Assembly (NCBI GenBank): GCA_016285645.1
Contig: JAEERC010000038.1
Coordinates: 18,864-82,863, forward strand
Direction: 5' to 3'
Length of the DNA: 64,000 nucleotides
DNA from: Clostridiaceae bacterium
GTDB taxonomy: Bacteria; Bacillota; Clostridia; Oscillospirales; Acutalibacteraceae
Both the position numbers and the translations under genes were made by a program. Shown here in pieces: positions 45,649 through 54,057 of this stretch. Under the pieces are notes generated by a model that did not search any database, was not told the DNA's origin, and saw only the letters and a program-made list of their open reading frames with translations. Each line of letters opens with the position of its first letter. Positions within the stretch are counted from its first letter, which is position 1.

Positions 45649-46674
45649 TTATTCGCCCTTCATTTCAAGCAGTTTAACCTTGCCGTCATAGGACTCCTGG
45701 CTGACCTTGATTGAATCGGTGATGGCGGCTTTGATGTCATCTTCCGTAGCTGTGAGTTCCCTTGCGTATTTGGGATCGATAAAGAGGTTTATATCCATAA
45801 TATCGGGGAGGTTGAGCGGGTCAATGCCCGAGTCGATGCCTCTCGCCTGATAATCCTTGACTATCTTGCCCATACCCATTTTCATAAACGCGGGCGGGAT
45901 GCCGATAATCTTGCGGTTTTCGCCCATGCCTCTCGCGGCATAGACGATTTTGAGGAACTGCTTCCAGGTGAGGTTGTACATACCAATCGGGAACGCTTCA
46001 AAGCCGGGTTTTTCTCTCTCGGCGGCGCCCGCTATAACCTCGCCGACCTGGCGGCAGGTGAGCATCGCCGTGCCTCCCTTGGGGTAGAGGGTGCAGGGCA
46101 GTTTGTCCATCATCTTTATCTGCTCAATGAGGATAACCCACACGGGCTTTCTGCCGGGCTGTGTGCCGAAGATGTAGGGAAGTTCGAGAACCTTTACGCT
46201 GAAGTTTTCATCACAGGCGTCCTCGCACGCCTTTTCCTGGTCAAGACGCGATTTTATATACTGGTTCTTTGTAACAAAGTCCGGTCTTTCGGGGTGCTCC
46301 TTGGCGAGATATGAGAAATATGAGCCGAGAACAACCGCTCTCTTTACGCCCGCCTGTTTGCAAAGCGGGAAAATCCTCTCGAGAGGGGCTATGTTGAACT
46401 TGTAGTATGACTCGTAAACGGGGGCTTTGAACTCAACTCTCTCGTCAACGCCGGCGGCGAAGATGAACACATCGCAGCCCTCGAGCATAGCGAGAATTTC
46501 CTCGTCGCTCTTTTCGTTGATGTTGGCGAAAACAAGCTCCATTTCCTCGGGGATGGGAGCGCCTTCGGGAAGGGGCGGAAGAGCCACGGATTTAACCGTG
46601 TGTCCGCGTTTGATAAGCTGGGTTGCCGCTTCGCAGCCGAGAAGACCCGTGCCGCCGATCATAAACACTTTCAT
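45649..46674 (-). CDS. NAD(P)-dependent epimerase/reductase-like protein
   Basis: This 341-residue cytosolic protein starts with a Rossmann motif GGTGLLGCEAA typical of atypical/extended SDR proteins, followed by LEGCDVFIFAAGVDER and a YSKxK-like region that is not clearly preserved (YFSYLAKEHP), so catalysis is not assured. AGGAGG precedes the ATG and a strong promoter is upstream. It is a single gene. The substrate could be a sugar nucleotide or an isoflavone-like compound; neither is supported by context. Confidence 0.75.
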   Translation of the reverse strand: MKVFMIGGTGLLGCEAATQLIKRGHTVKSVALPPLPEGAPIPEEMELVFANINEKSDEEILAMLEGCDVFIFAAGVDERVEFKAPVYESYYKFNIAPLERIFPLCKQAGVKRAVVLGSYFSYLAKEHPERPDFVTKNQYIKSRLDQEKACEDACDENFSVKVLELPYIFGTQPGRKPVWVILIEQIKMMDKLPCTLYPKGGTAMLTCRQVGEVIAGAAEREKPGFEAFPIGMYNLTWKQFLKIVYAARGMGENRKIIGIPPAFMKMGMGKIVKDYQARGIDSGIDPLNLPDIMDINLFIDPKYARELTATEDDIKAAITDSIKVSQESYDGKVKLLEMKGE

Positions 46675-46721
46675 AGTACAATTTCCTCCTGATATATTAA
46701 TGATTTTAAACGATTAAATAA

Positions 46722-46750
46722 ATTTTACAACCTATATAATTAATAGTCAA
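46722..46750 (-). promoter_or_regulatory. Promoter of the NAD(P)-binding protein gene
   Basis: On the minus strand TTGACT (46750-46745) and TAAAAT (46727-46722), 17-nt spacer. Confidence 0.78.
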
Positions 46751-46780
46751 GTATTTATATTTATTTTATTTATATAAATA

Positions 46781-47638
46781 TCAATAGCCGGGTATTCCCG
46801 CCTTGCGGCAGTTCGCCTTGTGCTCAGACCAGGTTTCGGCGTAATAGTAGTTTTCATCCTCATCGGTCACAAAGTAGTAATAATCCGTGTCGTCGGGGTA
46901 GAGAGCCGCCTCAATGGCATCAGTGCCGGGGTTGGAAATCGCGCCCGCGGGCAGACCTTTGCGGTCGGTCACTATGTTGTAGTAGTCGCAGTAGACGCTG
47001 TAGGTTTCCCGGTCATAGTAGGGCTTTACGTATTTCTGAAGATAGGCGACCGCCACATCGCACTGTAGCCGCGGGAAATCCCTGCTGTTTAAACGGTTGT
47101 GAATAACGGAGGACACGCCCTTCATATTGGCGGGATTGCCCGCCTCCTCCTGAATGATGGAGGCGATTATTATGACCTCGTCCATTGTAAGCCCGAGCTC
47201 GTCCGCGCGCTCCCTGTAATCATCCCTGTTGATTTTTCTGTCAGCGTTTTCAAGGAATCTGTCAAGCGCCGCCTGACCCGAACAGCCCGCGTAAAACTCA
47301 TATGTGTCGGGGAAAATGTAGCCCTCGAGCAGATAGGGACGCTCGCTGTCGTTTTCAATAACACCGGGTATTTTCGCCTTGTTTTCGGGGTTCGCCACGG
47401 CGTCGAGGAACTCCTGTTTTGAGCACACGCCGTTTTTCTCGAGAAGCTCCGCTATTTCAATGCAGGGCGTACCCTCGGGAATTGTTACGGTTACGGTGGC
47501 GGCGGACTGCTGTGAGTATGTTTCGGTTTCCGGCTCGCCTTCGGGCTTTGAAAACGAAAGGTTTTTGATTATCATAACAAATATGACAATCAGCGCAACG
47601 CAAAACGCCAGCGCGGCGAGTATTTTAATTTTTTTCAT
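46781..47638 (-). CDS. mltG: Endolytic transglycosylase MltG
   Basis: This 285-residue YceG-like protein ends nascent glycan strands in peptidoglycan. A single membrane helix (residues 8-28) anchors it, followed by a LysM-like region (VTIPEGTPCIEIAELLEKNGVCSKQEFL) and the catalytic domain with ASIIQEEAGN, where the Glu acts. The end DDTDYYYFVTDEDENYYYAETWSEHKAN matches the family. It has its own promoter and no terminator visible before the next gene. Confidence 0.93.
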   Translation of the reverse strand: MKKIKILAALAFCVALIVIFVMIIKNLSFSKPEGEPETETYSQQSAATVTVTIPEGTPCIEIAELLEKNGVCSKQEFLDAVANPENKAKIPGVIENDSERPYLLEGYIFPDTYEFYAGCSGQAALDRFLENADRKINRDDYRERADELGLTMDEVIIIASIIQEEAGNPANMKGVSSVIHNRLNSRDFPRLQCDVAVAYLQKYVKPYYDRETYSVYCDYYNIVTDRKGLPAGAISNPGTDAIEAALYPDDTDYYYFVTDEDENYYYAETWSEHKANCRKAGIPGY

Positions 47639-47669
47639 TTAAACTCTCCCGTAAAAGAATGTTGGGAAA

Positions 47670-47698
47670 ATTATAACACAGAAAAAAGAAATTATCAA
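47670..47698 (-). promoter_or_regulatory. Promoter of mltG
   Basis: On the minus strand TTGATA (47698-47693) and a consensus TATAAT (47675-47670) with a 17-nt spacer. Confidence 0.85.
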
Positions 47699-47734
47699 TA
47701 CAGGGGGTACAGAGGTAAAGCGGAGTTTTGTAAT

Positions 47735-47855
47735 GTAGGGCACGGATTCTTCCGTGCCGTTCGCCACACCCTCTCCGTCGCCTGCGTCAGAGGTCTCCAC
47801 CGGAGATCCGCACCCTTAACTGCTCATTTCTCACCGCTCATTGCTCATTAATATA
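47735..47855. repeat. Dispersed intergenic repeat (GGCACGG hairpin plus CTCATT tract)
   Basis: A 7-bp hairpin GGCACGG-ATTCTT-CCGTGCC (47739-47758), then about 55 nt of GC-rich sequence, then tandem TGCTCATTTCTC/GCTCATTGCTCATTA words at 47819-47850. Both parts recur at 1-60, 49342 (hairpin only) and 54128-54645. It lies between the promoters of the divergent mltG and zinc-ribbon genes. Confidence 0.75.
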
Positions 47856-47860
47856 TATGC

Positions 47861-47889
47861 TTGATTTTTAAATATGCTTATAGTATAAT
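47861..47889 (+). promoter_or_regulatory. Promoter of the zinc-ribbon membrane protein gene
   Basis: TTGATT (47861-47866) and TATAAT (47884-47889), 17-nt spacer, immediately downstream of the CTCATT repeat tract. Confidence 0.78.
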
Positions 47890-47930
47890 AATTCAGTAAT
47901 ATATCTTTCAATATGTCTGGAGGAATATGA

Positions 47931-48902
47931 ATGGCAACCTGCCCGAACTGCGGATATAAGTTAAAGCTGACGGACTGGAAACCCGACTGCCCGCAATGCA
48001 AGGTAAACCTTGTCTATTACGGCATGGAAGAGGGGCTCCTCAACGACGCCGACAAGGCGGAAGTCGAGCATGCCCACATGCAGAAGAAGATTGACCGTCT
48101 CAAGGCGTCGTTTGTGGGTTCTCCCCTTTCAATCGTGCGCCTTGTGTTCACCATTCTGCCGCTCGCTCCGCTGTTTCTGACTCTGTGCTCGCTGAGTTAC
48201 AACGGCCCGTTCATTGAGCAGAAAACGACGAATGTAAACATACTCACGCTTTACAATTATGTTTCCTCTCTCAACTTTGACTCTCTTTTCGCCATGATGA
48301 AATCCGCGCTTCTCGGCAGGGGCTTCACATTCTTCCTTGTGAGTATGATAACCGCCCTGCTCTCGGCGGTGCTTATCATTGTGAGTCTTATCTCGCTTGT
48401 TGCCGCCTGCGGACCCAAAGGGAACATACGCAGCATAACCTTAAGCTCGCTTATGGTGATTCTCGCGGTTGTAAGCGCCGTTACGTTTACCAGATTTTCG
48501 AACTCGGTTCATTCGGTATTCCCCGAATTCTACTCGGGCTCGCTCGGAATCGGCGCGTTTATTTATATTTTCTTCCTCGTGCTTCTTTTAGCCCTCAACA
48601 TCTTTATAGCCAAAAAAGGCATTCCCGTAAAATACAAACAGACCTACATCGGCGGCATTCCCTCGGAGGAATACTTCGAGCTTGTTGAAAAAGGAACGGA
48701 TAAAGCGACTCTCCGCGAGATGATGGCGGACGCTCTCTTCGCGAAGGAGATGCAGGAATACGGCGAGGCGGAAGCCGAGAAGGCAGCCGAAATAATCGAG
48801 GAAGAAAAAGAGGCGGCTCAGGAAGCGGCTAAGGAAATTGAAGAAGCCGCAGAGGACGCCGCGGAAGAAATCGAAGAAGAAATAAAAGAAGAACTCGAAT
48901 AA
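47931..48902 (+). CDS. Zinc-ribbon membrane protein with Glu/Ala-rich coiled-coil tail
   Basis: This 323-residue protein begins with a zinc ribbon (CPNCG ... CPQC, residues 4-25), then four likely membrane helices between residues 65 and 230 and a strongly charged Glu/Ala tail (from about residue 270) that would form a coiled coil. The tail contains repeated EEA/AEE units. TGGAGGAATATGA precedes the ATG. No function is known to me; the layout suggests a membrane-bound sensor or scaffold. It ends at a clear terminator. Confidence 0.75.
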   Translation: MATCPNCGYKLKLTDWKPDCPQCKVNLVYYGMEEGLLNDADKAEVEHAHMQKKIDRLKASFVGSPLSIVRLVFTILPLAPLFLTLCSLSYNGPFIEQKTTNVNILTLYNYVSSLNFDSLFAMMKSALLGRGFTFFLVSMITALLSAVLIIVSLISLVAACGPKGNIRSITLSSLMVILAVVSAVTFTRFSNSVHSVFPEFYSGSLGIGAFIYIFFLVLLLALNIFIAKKGIPVKYKQTYIGGIPSEEYFELVEKGTDKATLREMMADALFAKEMQEYGEAEAEKAAEIIEEEKEAAQEAAKEIEEAAEDAAEEIEEEIKEELE

Positions 48903-48908
48903 GGAATG

Positions 48909-48935
48909 AGCGGATGGTTTTCCATCCGCTTTTTT
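48909..48935 (+). terminator. Terminator of the zinc-ribbon membrane protein gene
   Basis: AGCGGATGG-TTTT-CCATCCGCT followed by TTTTT. It ends only 5 nt before the start codon of the next gene. Confidence 0.92.
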
Positions 48936-48940
48936 GAACG

Positions 48941-49324
48941 ATGAATGTTTTTTACACCGAAAACAACATAAAAGCCGTATGCGACGGCGACACAGTCACG
49001 CTGTATCTTACCGCCTTCGGCACGGGCAAATACGGCCCGGTTTCCTTTATAAACCTCTGCGATGAGGGCGATGAGATAAAGGCGGGCGAGCCGTTCGGTG
49101 ACTGCGAGGCGAAAAAGGGCGTTTTCGACCTGATTTCGCCCGTTGACGGCACAGTTCTTGAAGTAAATGAAAGTGTTCTCGACAATCCCGCTCTGCTTGA
49201 TGAGGGAGTGTATCTTCTGAAAGCGCGCGCCGACTCCCCTCCCGCTCACACCCTCGGCGAAGAGGAGTATGAGGAGTATATCGGAAGCGATAAGGCGCGG
49301 TTTCACAACCCGAGGGAGTTTTGA
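48941..49324 (+). CDS. GcvH-like lipoyl-domain protein
   Basis: This 127-residue protein aligns along its length with glycine cleavage H-proteins: GPVSFINLCDEGDEIKAGEPFGDCEAKKGVFDLISPVDGTVLEVNE mirrors the family core, with a Lys (AKKG) at the lipoate-attachment position. No gcvT, gcvP or lipoate-ligase gene is nearby. The ATG has no ribosome binding site and lies 5 nt after the terminator of the upstream gene, so expression may need read-through or a leaderless transcript. It may be a lipoyl relay protein for another pathway, as in other Firmicutes. Confidence 0.75.
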   Translation: MNVFYTENNIKAVCDGDTVTLYLTAFGTGKYGPVSFINLCDEGDEIKAGEPFGDCEAKKGVFDLISPVDGTVLEVNESVLDNPALLDEGVYLLKARADSPPAHTLGEEEYEEYIGSDKARFHNPREF

Positions 49325-49341
49325 GGCGGAAACGCTTAAAC

Positions 49342-49361
49342 GGCACGGAAGAATCCGTGCC
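49342..49361. repeat. GGCACGG hairpin repeat
   Basis: GGCACGG-AAGAAT-CCGTGCC followed by CTACGG, the same sequence as at 54183-54202 and the complement of that at 47739-47758. There is no T run here, so it is a repeat copy and probably a weak terminator at best. Confidence 0.7.
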
Positions 49362-49380
49362 CTACGGTGTAACAGAGTTA

Positions 49381-49422
49381 TGTCATTCCGAGGGAGAAAC
49401 ATGTTTCGACCGTGGGAATCTC
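49381..49422. repeat. GTCATTCCGAG...GGAATCTC-type dispersed repeat
   Basis: The stretch starts TGTCATTCCGAGGGAG and ends GTGGGAATCTC. It resembles the widespread bacterial intergenic repeat whose two ends are GTCATTC-GAG and GGAATCTC. Only one copy is seen in the window, so the assignment rests on recognition from other genomes. Confidence 0.5.
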
Positions 49423-49433
49423 AAAAATACATC

Positions 49434-49467
49434 AAAGAACCGCCCGTGAAGGGCGGTTCTTTTTTTA
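49434..49467. terminator. Bidirectional terminator
   Basis: AAAGAACCGCCC/GGGCGGTTCTTT 12-bp stem with a GTGAA loop followed by a long T run, between the lipoyl-domain gene and the convergent sodium:solute symporter gene. Confidence 0.93.
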
Positions 49468-49476
49468 TTCTCTTTA

Positions 49477-51072
49477 TCAGAACTCTACGGAGTTTACTTC
49501 CTCCACCTTCTCCTCATAGCAGGAGAAGCAGCCGTCAACAAGCTCTTTGCTCGGCTTGGGAGTGAGAAGCGAAACCACGGGAACAATCACAAGTCCGCCG
49601 AGCATCGCTATTGAGCCGGAGTAGAGCGAGTTTTTGAAAACGAAGCCGAGTAAGGCGCTGCCGGAAACATCGAGCCAGCCGAGTGACACGCACAGCTGAA
49701 CAAGCTCAAGACATACGCCGAACACGAAGCTTGCCACAACAGCCGCCTTCGTGGTCTTTTTCCAGTAAAGACCGTAGAGGAACGGTGCGAGGAACGAGCC
49801 CGCGAGAGCGCCCCAGGAAACGCCCATCATCTGCGCTATGAAGAGGTTGGAGCTGTTTGCCTGCTTAATCGCTATAACGGCGCTGATAACTATGAAAACC
49901 ACTATGAAGACGCGCATTGTGAGCATCTTTTTCTTTTCGCTCGATTCCTTCTTCTTTATCGAATTTATAAAGTCGAGGGTAAGCGTTGAGGAGCTTGTGA
50001 GAACGAGTGACGAGAGCGTGGACATTGAAGCGGAAAGCACAAGCACCACAACAACAGCTATAAGCACGGGCGCGAGGGTGGAGAGCATTGAGGGAATTAT
50101 CGCGTCAAAGCCGCCCACGGGTTTGCCCGTTGCGGGGTCAATGCCGATTTTTTCGGTGTAAAGACGGCCGAAACCGCCGAGGAAGTAGCAGCCGCCCGCC
50201 ACAACAACCGCGAACGCGGTTGAAATGATTGTGCCCTTCTTGATGGCGTCCTCATTCTTGATGGCGTAGAATTTGCCGACCATCTGGGGAAGACCCCACG
50301 TGCCGAGCGATGTGAGGATGACAACCATAAGCAGGAAGAGAGGCTGAGGCCCGAGGAATGAGGCGAAGCCGCCCGCCCAGCCTTCGCCGGACGCCGTTAC
50401 CGCCTCGTATTTTGAAAGGTCCATAAGAGCCGTTACAAGGCCGCCGTTGTCGTGCAGCACAGCGCCTATAACCGCGCAGATGCCTATGAGCATTATGATG
50501 CCCTGAACAAAGTCGTTGAGGGCGGTGGCCATATATCCGCCGACAATAACGTAAACGCCCGTGAGAATTGCCATAACAATAACGCAAACCGCGTAGGGAA
50601 TGCCGTCATAAGCCATTGTGAAAAGGCGTGAAAGGCCGTTGTAAAGCGACGCGGTGTAAGGGATAAGGAACAGGAAGGTTATAGCCGAGGCGGCGATTTT
50701 AAGCCCCTTTGACTGGAAGCGGTTGCCGAAAAAGTCGGGCATCGTCTTTGAGCCGATGTGCTGAGTCATAACCCTTGTTCTTCTGCCCAGAACAACCCAC
50801 GCGAGCAGCGAGCCGATGAAGGCGTTGCCGAGACCTATCCACGTGCTCGATACGCCGAAATTCCAGCCGAACTGACCCGCGTAGCCGACGAAAACAACGG
50901 CTGAAAAATACGAGGTGCCGAAGGCAAAGGCGCTCAGCCACGGGCCTACGCTTCTGCCGCCGAGAACAAAACCGTTAACATCGGTCGCGTGTTTTCTCGA
51001 GCGCACGCCGATTGTTATCATCACCGCGAAAAAGAGGATGATGAATACCGAAGTGATAAATACTGTGTTCAT
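49477..51072 (-). CDS. Sodium:solute symporter family transporter
   Basis: This 531-residue protein has about 13 membrane helices with the LeuT-type SSS layout: GGRSVGPWLSAFAFGTSYFSAVVFVGYAGQFGW in the first helices and GGYMATALNDFVQGIIMLIG, the family signature region, near residue 185. The substrate is not evident; candidates include sugars, proline, pantothenate or organic acids. CCTGGAGG precedes the ATG. Its promoter has a palindromic operator across the -35 box, so it is probably repressed by a nearby-unlinked regulator. Confidence 0.88.
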   Translation of the reverse strand: MNTVFITSVFIILFFAVMITIGVRSRKHATDVNGFVLGGRSVGPWLSAFAFGTSYFSAVVFVGYAGQFGWNFGVSSTWIGLGNAFIGSLLAWVVLGRRTRVMTQHIGSKTMPDFFGNRFQSKGLKIAASAITFLFLIPYTASLYNGLSRLFTMAYDGIPYAVCVIVMAILTGVYVIVGGYMATALNDFVQGIIMLIGICAVIGAVLHDNGGLVTALMDLSKYEAVTASGEGWAGGFASFLGPQPLFLLMVVILTSLGTWGLPQMVGKFYAIKNEDAIKKGTIISTAFAVVVAGGCYFLGGFGRLYTEKIGIDPATGKPVGGFDAIIPSMLSTLAPVLIAVVVVLVLSASMSTLSSLVLTSSSTLTLDFINSIKKKESSEKKKMLTMRVFIVVFIVISAVIAIKQANSSNLFIAQMMGVSWGALAGSFLAPFLYGLYWKKTTKAAVVASFVFGVCLELVQLCVSLGWLDVSGSALLGFVFKNSLYSGSIAMLGGLVIVPVVSLLTPKPSKELVDGCFSCYEEKVEEVNSVEF

Positions 51073-51105
51073 TTTGGGTTTACCTCCAGGTTAAGTGCTG
51101 AACAT

Positions 51106-51134
51106 ATCTTATCATCTAATCGCTTTAAAGTCAA
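51106..51134 (-). promoter_or_regulatory. Promoter of the sodium:solute symporter gene
   Basis: On the minus strand TTGACT (51134-51129) and TAAGAT (51111-51106) with exactly 17 nt between; the start codon is about 35 nt further on. Confidence 0.8.
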
Positions 51135-51150
51135 GTGACTTTAAAGCGAT
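51119..51150. promoter_or_regulatory. Perfect palindrome, candidate operator
   Basis: ATCGCTTTAAAGTCA and TGACTTTAAAGCGAT are perfect 15-nt arms separated by 2 nt. The palindrome overlaps the -35 box and spacer of the symporter promoter, as expected for a repressor binding site. There is no T run, so it is not a terminator. Confidence 0.7.
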
Positions 51151-51184
51151 AAAGCAGTTTTTTAACGAATTTTGTAGGAAGATA

Positions 51185-51223
51185 CAAAAAATGCGTGTTT
51201 TCCTTGTGGGAATTCACGCATTT
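51185..51223 (-). terminator. Terminator of the GH20 gene
   Basis: On the minus strand AAATGCGTG/CACGCATTT with a 17-nt loop followed by TTTT. It separates GH20 from the symporter gene. Confidence 0.78.
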
Positions 51224-51253
51224 AACGGCTTATTATTCTGTTTCGGAACTATA

Positions 51254-52657
51254 TCAATAGAGTCTCGCGCCCGTAAATCTCTTCATAAGGGGCGGATTCC
51301 ACTCCTCTTTGTCGGCGGGAGTTATGCCTTTCTGCCTGAGGGACTTTGTGAAAATTTCAAATCTTCTTTCAAAATCCTCCTCATCCTTGTTCTCCTGCAA
51401 TGTCCAGCCGTTTTCGGCAACCGCGGCGTAACGGGGGAAGGTGAGGAAGCAAAGGCGGTCAAAATCCTTTATGTATTCCGTCCACACGGGAGTTTCCACA
51501 CCCGCGATATTTTTAAGCCCCTCAGCCGTAACGCCCTTTAAACGGGGGTTGTAGTTATATGTTTTTTTGAGCGGAGTGATTGAATAGTTGTAATCGGTGT
51601 AGTAGTGATAAAAATCGGAGACGATTATTCTGCCGCCGCCGTTCGCGATTTTTACGGTCGGCTTCTTTCTTCCCATCCAGAACTGGACCGAAGCCCCCTC
51701 CACTTCTCCCGCTTTGACGGCGTCGTTCCAGACAACGGCGGTTTTGCCCTTCTCTCTTACATGGTCGGCTACCTTCTGCATAAACCATCTCTGCAGCTCA
51801 TTGTCGGATTTTATGCCGAGCTCCGCCTTGCGCTTTTTGCAGTTCGGGCACTGCGACCACTCGGTTTTGGGCACTTCGTCGCCGCCGATGTGGAAATACT
51901 CGCCGGGGAATATATCGCACAGCTCGTCAATGGCGTCAAAAACAACGCTGAACGCCTCATCCTTGCCGGCGCAGATTATATCGCTGTAAATGCCCTGCTT
52001 GGTTTTTACCTCAACATCCTTGCCGCTGCAGGTGATTTCGGGGTAAGCGTGCAGCAGAGCCGAGGAGTGGCCGGGCATATCTATTTCGGGAATTACATCT
52101 ATGAATCTTTCAGCGGCGTAGGCGACAATCTCCTTCATTTCATCCTTTGTGAAATATCCGCCGTATTCGGTGCCGCTTTCCTCCCTGCCGAAATAGGAGC
52201 CGCTTCGCACACTGCCCTTTTCGCAAAGCAGCGGGCGTGAATCCACCTGAGCGCGCCAGCCCTGGTCATCGGTAAGATGCCAGTGAAAGGCGTTGAATTT
52301 AAGACTCGCGGCGGCGTCAATCATCTTTTTTGTGTCCTCAACGGAGACAATGTGGCGCACGGTGTCAATCATAAACCCGCGGTACGGGAAGGCGGGCTCA
52401 TCCTCAATTACACAGCAGGGAATCTCCTCATCCGCCACAAGCTGAATGAGAGTCTGCTGAGCGTAGAACATACCCCTTTTTGTCGCGCATTTAGCGCTCA
52501 CGCCTTCGGGGGTAATCTCCAGAACATACGCCTCGTCGCCCATTGAGCCGGGAACGAGGTCTATGGGCATTTCGGCGGTCAGAAGATTCTCCGTTTTAAG
52601 CGTTCCGCCTGTGAACCGGACCCTGTTGGGGTAAGGGATTACATTGAGCCGTTCCAT
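51254..52657 (-). CDS. Glycoside hydrolase family 20, beta-N-acetylhexosaminidase
   Basis: This 467-residue enzyme removes terminal N-acetylhexosamine from glycans. The N-terminal domain leads to a TIM barrel starting RGFMIDTVRHIVSVEDTKKMIDAAASLKFNAFHWHLTDDQGWR, and the catalytic Asp-Glu pair is in HIGGDEVPK near residue 270; EIDMPGHSSA is also typical. It lacks a signal peptide, so it probably acts inside on imported glycans such as mucin or chitin fragments. AGAAGGAGAAT precedes the ATG. Confidence 0.93.
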   Translation of the reverse strand: MERLNVIPYPNRVRFTGGTLKTENLLTAEMPIDLVPGSMGDEAYVLEITPEGVSAKCATKRGMFYAQQTLIQLVADEEIPCCVIEDEPAFPYRGFMIDTVRHIVSVEDTKKMIDAAASLKFNAFHWHLTDDQGWRAQVDSRPLLCEKGSVRSGSYFGREESGTEYGGYFTKDEMKEIVAYAAERFIDVIPEIDMPGHSSALLHAYPEITCSGKDVEVKTKQGIYSDIICAGKDEAFSVVFDAIDELCDIFPGEYFHIGGDEVPKTEWSQCPNCKKRKAELGIKSDNELQRWFMQKVADHVREKGKTAVVWNDAVKAGEVEGASVQFWMGRKKPTVKIANGGGRIIVSDFYHYYTDYNYSITPLKKTYNYNPRLKGVTAEGLKNIAGVETPVWTEYIKDFDRLCFLTFPRYAAVAENGWTLQENKDEEDFERRFEIFTKSLRQKGITPADKEEWNPPLMKRFTGARLY

Positions 52658-52674
52658 AATATATTCTCCTTCTG

Positions 52675-52700
52675 AAAAAGGACGCCGGGGCGCCCTTTTT
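52675..52700 (-). terminator. Terminator between CorC-type and GH20 genes
   Basis: AAAAAGG(A)CGCC/GGCG(C)CCTTTTT hairpin beginning at the CorC-type stop codon. GH20 begins only 41 nt after that stop, so it is probably expressed by read-through or from a promoter inside the upstream gene. Confidence 0.8.
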
Positions 52701-54057
52701 AATCTTCGTTTTCTTCTTCTTTTTCCTCAACGGGAGTTATCTCAACGCGGACCTTGCCTATGCGTCTGTCCTCAACGTTGAGCACGGTGAAATGGATGTT
52801 TTCATAGTCGACCTCGGTGCGCTCGCCCTCCTGCGGAAGGTAGCCGAGCAGACTTATAAGGAAGCCGCCGAGGGTGTCGTAATCGCCCTCGGGCAGTTCA
52901 ACGCCCACAAGCTCCTGAACCTCGTCAAGGTCGGTCACGCCGTCTATGGTGAAGGTGTTTTCGTCAATCTGCGATATTTCCTCGTCCTCGTCGTCGTATT
53001 CATCCTGAATGTTGCCGACTATGGACTCCACCAGATCCTCAATGGTGACTATGCCCGCCGTGCCGCCGTATTCGTCAACAACAACGGCAAACTGCACGTG
53101 CGAGGCGGTCATTTCGGTAAACAGGTCGCCGCAGCTCTTTGTTTCGGGCACGCAGTAGGGCTTGCGCATAAGATCCCTGAGCGAGACATTCGCCGGAACT
53201 TTCTTGCCGACAAAGCCGAGCAGATCCTTTACATAGAGCACGCCGACGATATTGTCCTGATCCTCCTCGAACACGGGTATTCTCGAGTAGCCCTCGTTCA
53301 TCGCTATGGCAACCGCGTCCTCAATCGGTTTTGTCACTTCCACTGCCGCCATATCGGTACGGTGAGTCATAATATCGCCGACATCGATGTCGTCAAACTC
53401 GAAGACGTTGTCAATCATTTCCTTCTGGACTTCTTCTATTACGCCCTTTTCCTCGCCGACATCGACCATCATTCTTATTTCTTCCTCGGTCACCTGCTCC
53501 TCGTCGGCGTTGGGGTCAAAGCCGAAAAGGCGCACAACGCCGTTTGTGGAGTGGGAGAGGATTTTTACAAAGGGTCCGGTGATTTTCGCCGTGAAAAGCA
53601 GAACGGGAACAACCGCGAAGGATATTTTTTCGGGTATCTGCATGGCGATACGCTTGGGGGCAAGTTCGCCTAAAACGAGCGAAAAATATGAGGTGATTAT
53701 TGTAATTACAACAACGCAGATTACGCTGAGCACGCCCTCCGAAATGTGGGAGGAAAGCGGTGTCTGCATAAGGCGCGCCACCAGCGGACCGGCAAAACTT
53801 TCAGCCGCGGAGGCGGAGGTGAGGAAGCCGGCGAGGGTTACGCCTATCTGAATTGTTGACAGGAAGTTCGATGAGTTTTCCGTCAGTTTTACAATCTGTT
53901 TCGCCTTTTTGTTGCCCTCTTCGGCAAGGCGCTGAATCTTGTTGTCGTTTAACGATATTATCGCTATTTCGCTCATGGCGAAAAACGCGTTTATCATAAC
54001 GAGCACAAACAGAAGTATTATTTTGACTATTATCATCGCAGGGTCGGGGTCATCCAT
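52699..54057 (-). CDS. CNNM/CorC-type membrane protein (hemolysin C family)
   Basis: This 452-residue protein has an N-terminal DUF21 membrane domain (four helices, NAFFAMSEIAIISLNDNKIQRLAEEG), two CBS domains (DIMTHRTDMAAV, then DLMRKPYCVPETKSCGDLFTEM) and a C-terminal CorC/HlyC transporter-associated domain (TIDGVTDLDEVQELVGVELP). The family is linked to magnesium or other cation transport. The ribosome binding site AAAGGAG is 13 nt before the ATG, which sits inside a 14-bp palindrome; an alternative start at MIIVKII is possible. A TTGACA/TAAAAT promoter lies upstream. Confidence 0.9.
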   Translation of the reverse strand: MDDPDPAMIIVKIILLFVLVMINAFFAMSEIAIISLNDNKIQRLAEEGNKKAKQIVKLTENSSNFLSTIQIGVTLAGFLTSASAAESFAGPLVARLMQTPLSSHISEGVLSVICVVVITIITSYFSLVLGELAPKRIAMQIPEKISFAVVPVLLFTAKITGPFVKILSHSTNGVVRLFGFDPNADEEQVTEEEIRMMVDVGEEKGVIEEVQKEMIDNVFEFDDIDVGDIMTHRTDMAAVEVTKPIEDAVAIAMNEGYSRIPVFEEDQDNIVGVLYVKDLLGFVGKKVPANVSLRDLMRKPYCVPETKSCGDLFTEMTASHVQFAVVVDEYGGTAGIVTIEDLVESIVGNIQDEYDDEDEEISQIDENTFTIDGVTDLDEVQELVGVELPEGDYDTLGGFLISLLGYLPQEGERTEVDYENIHFTVLNVEDRRIGKVRVEITPVEEKEEENED

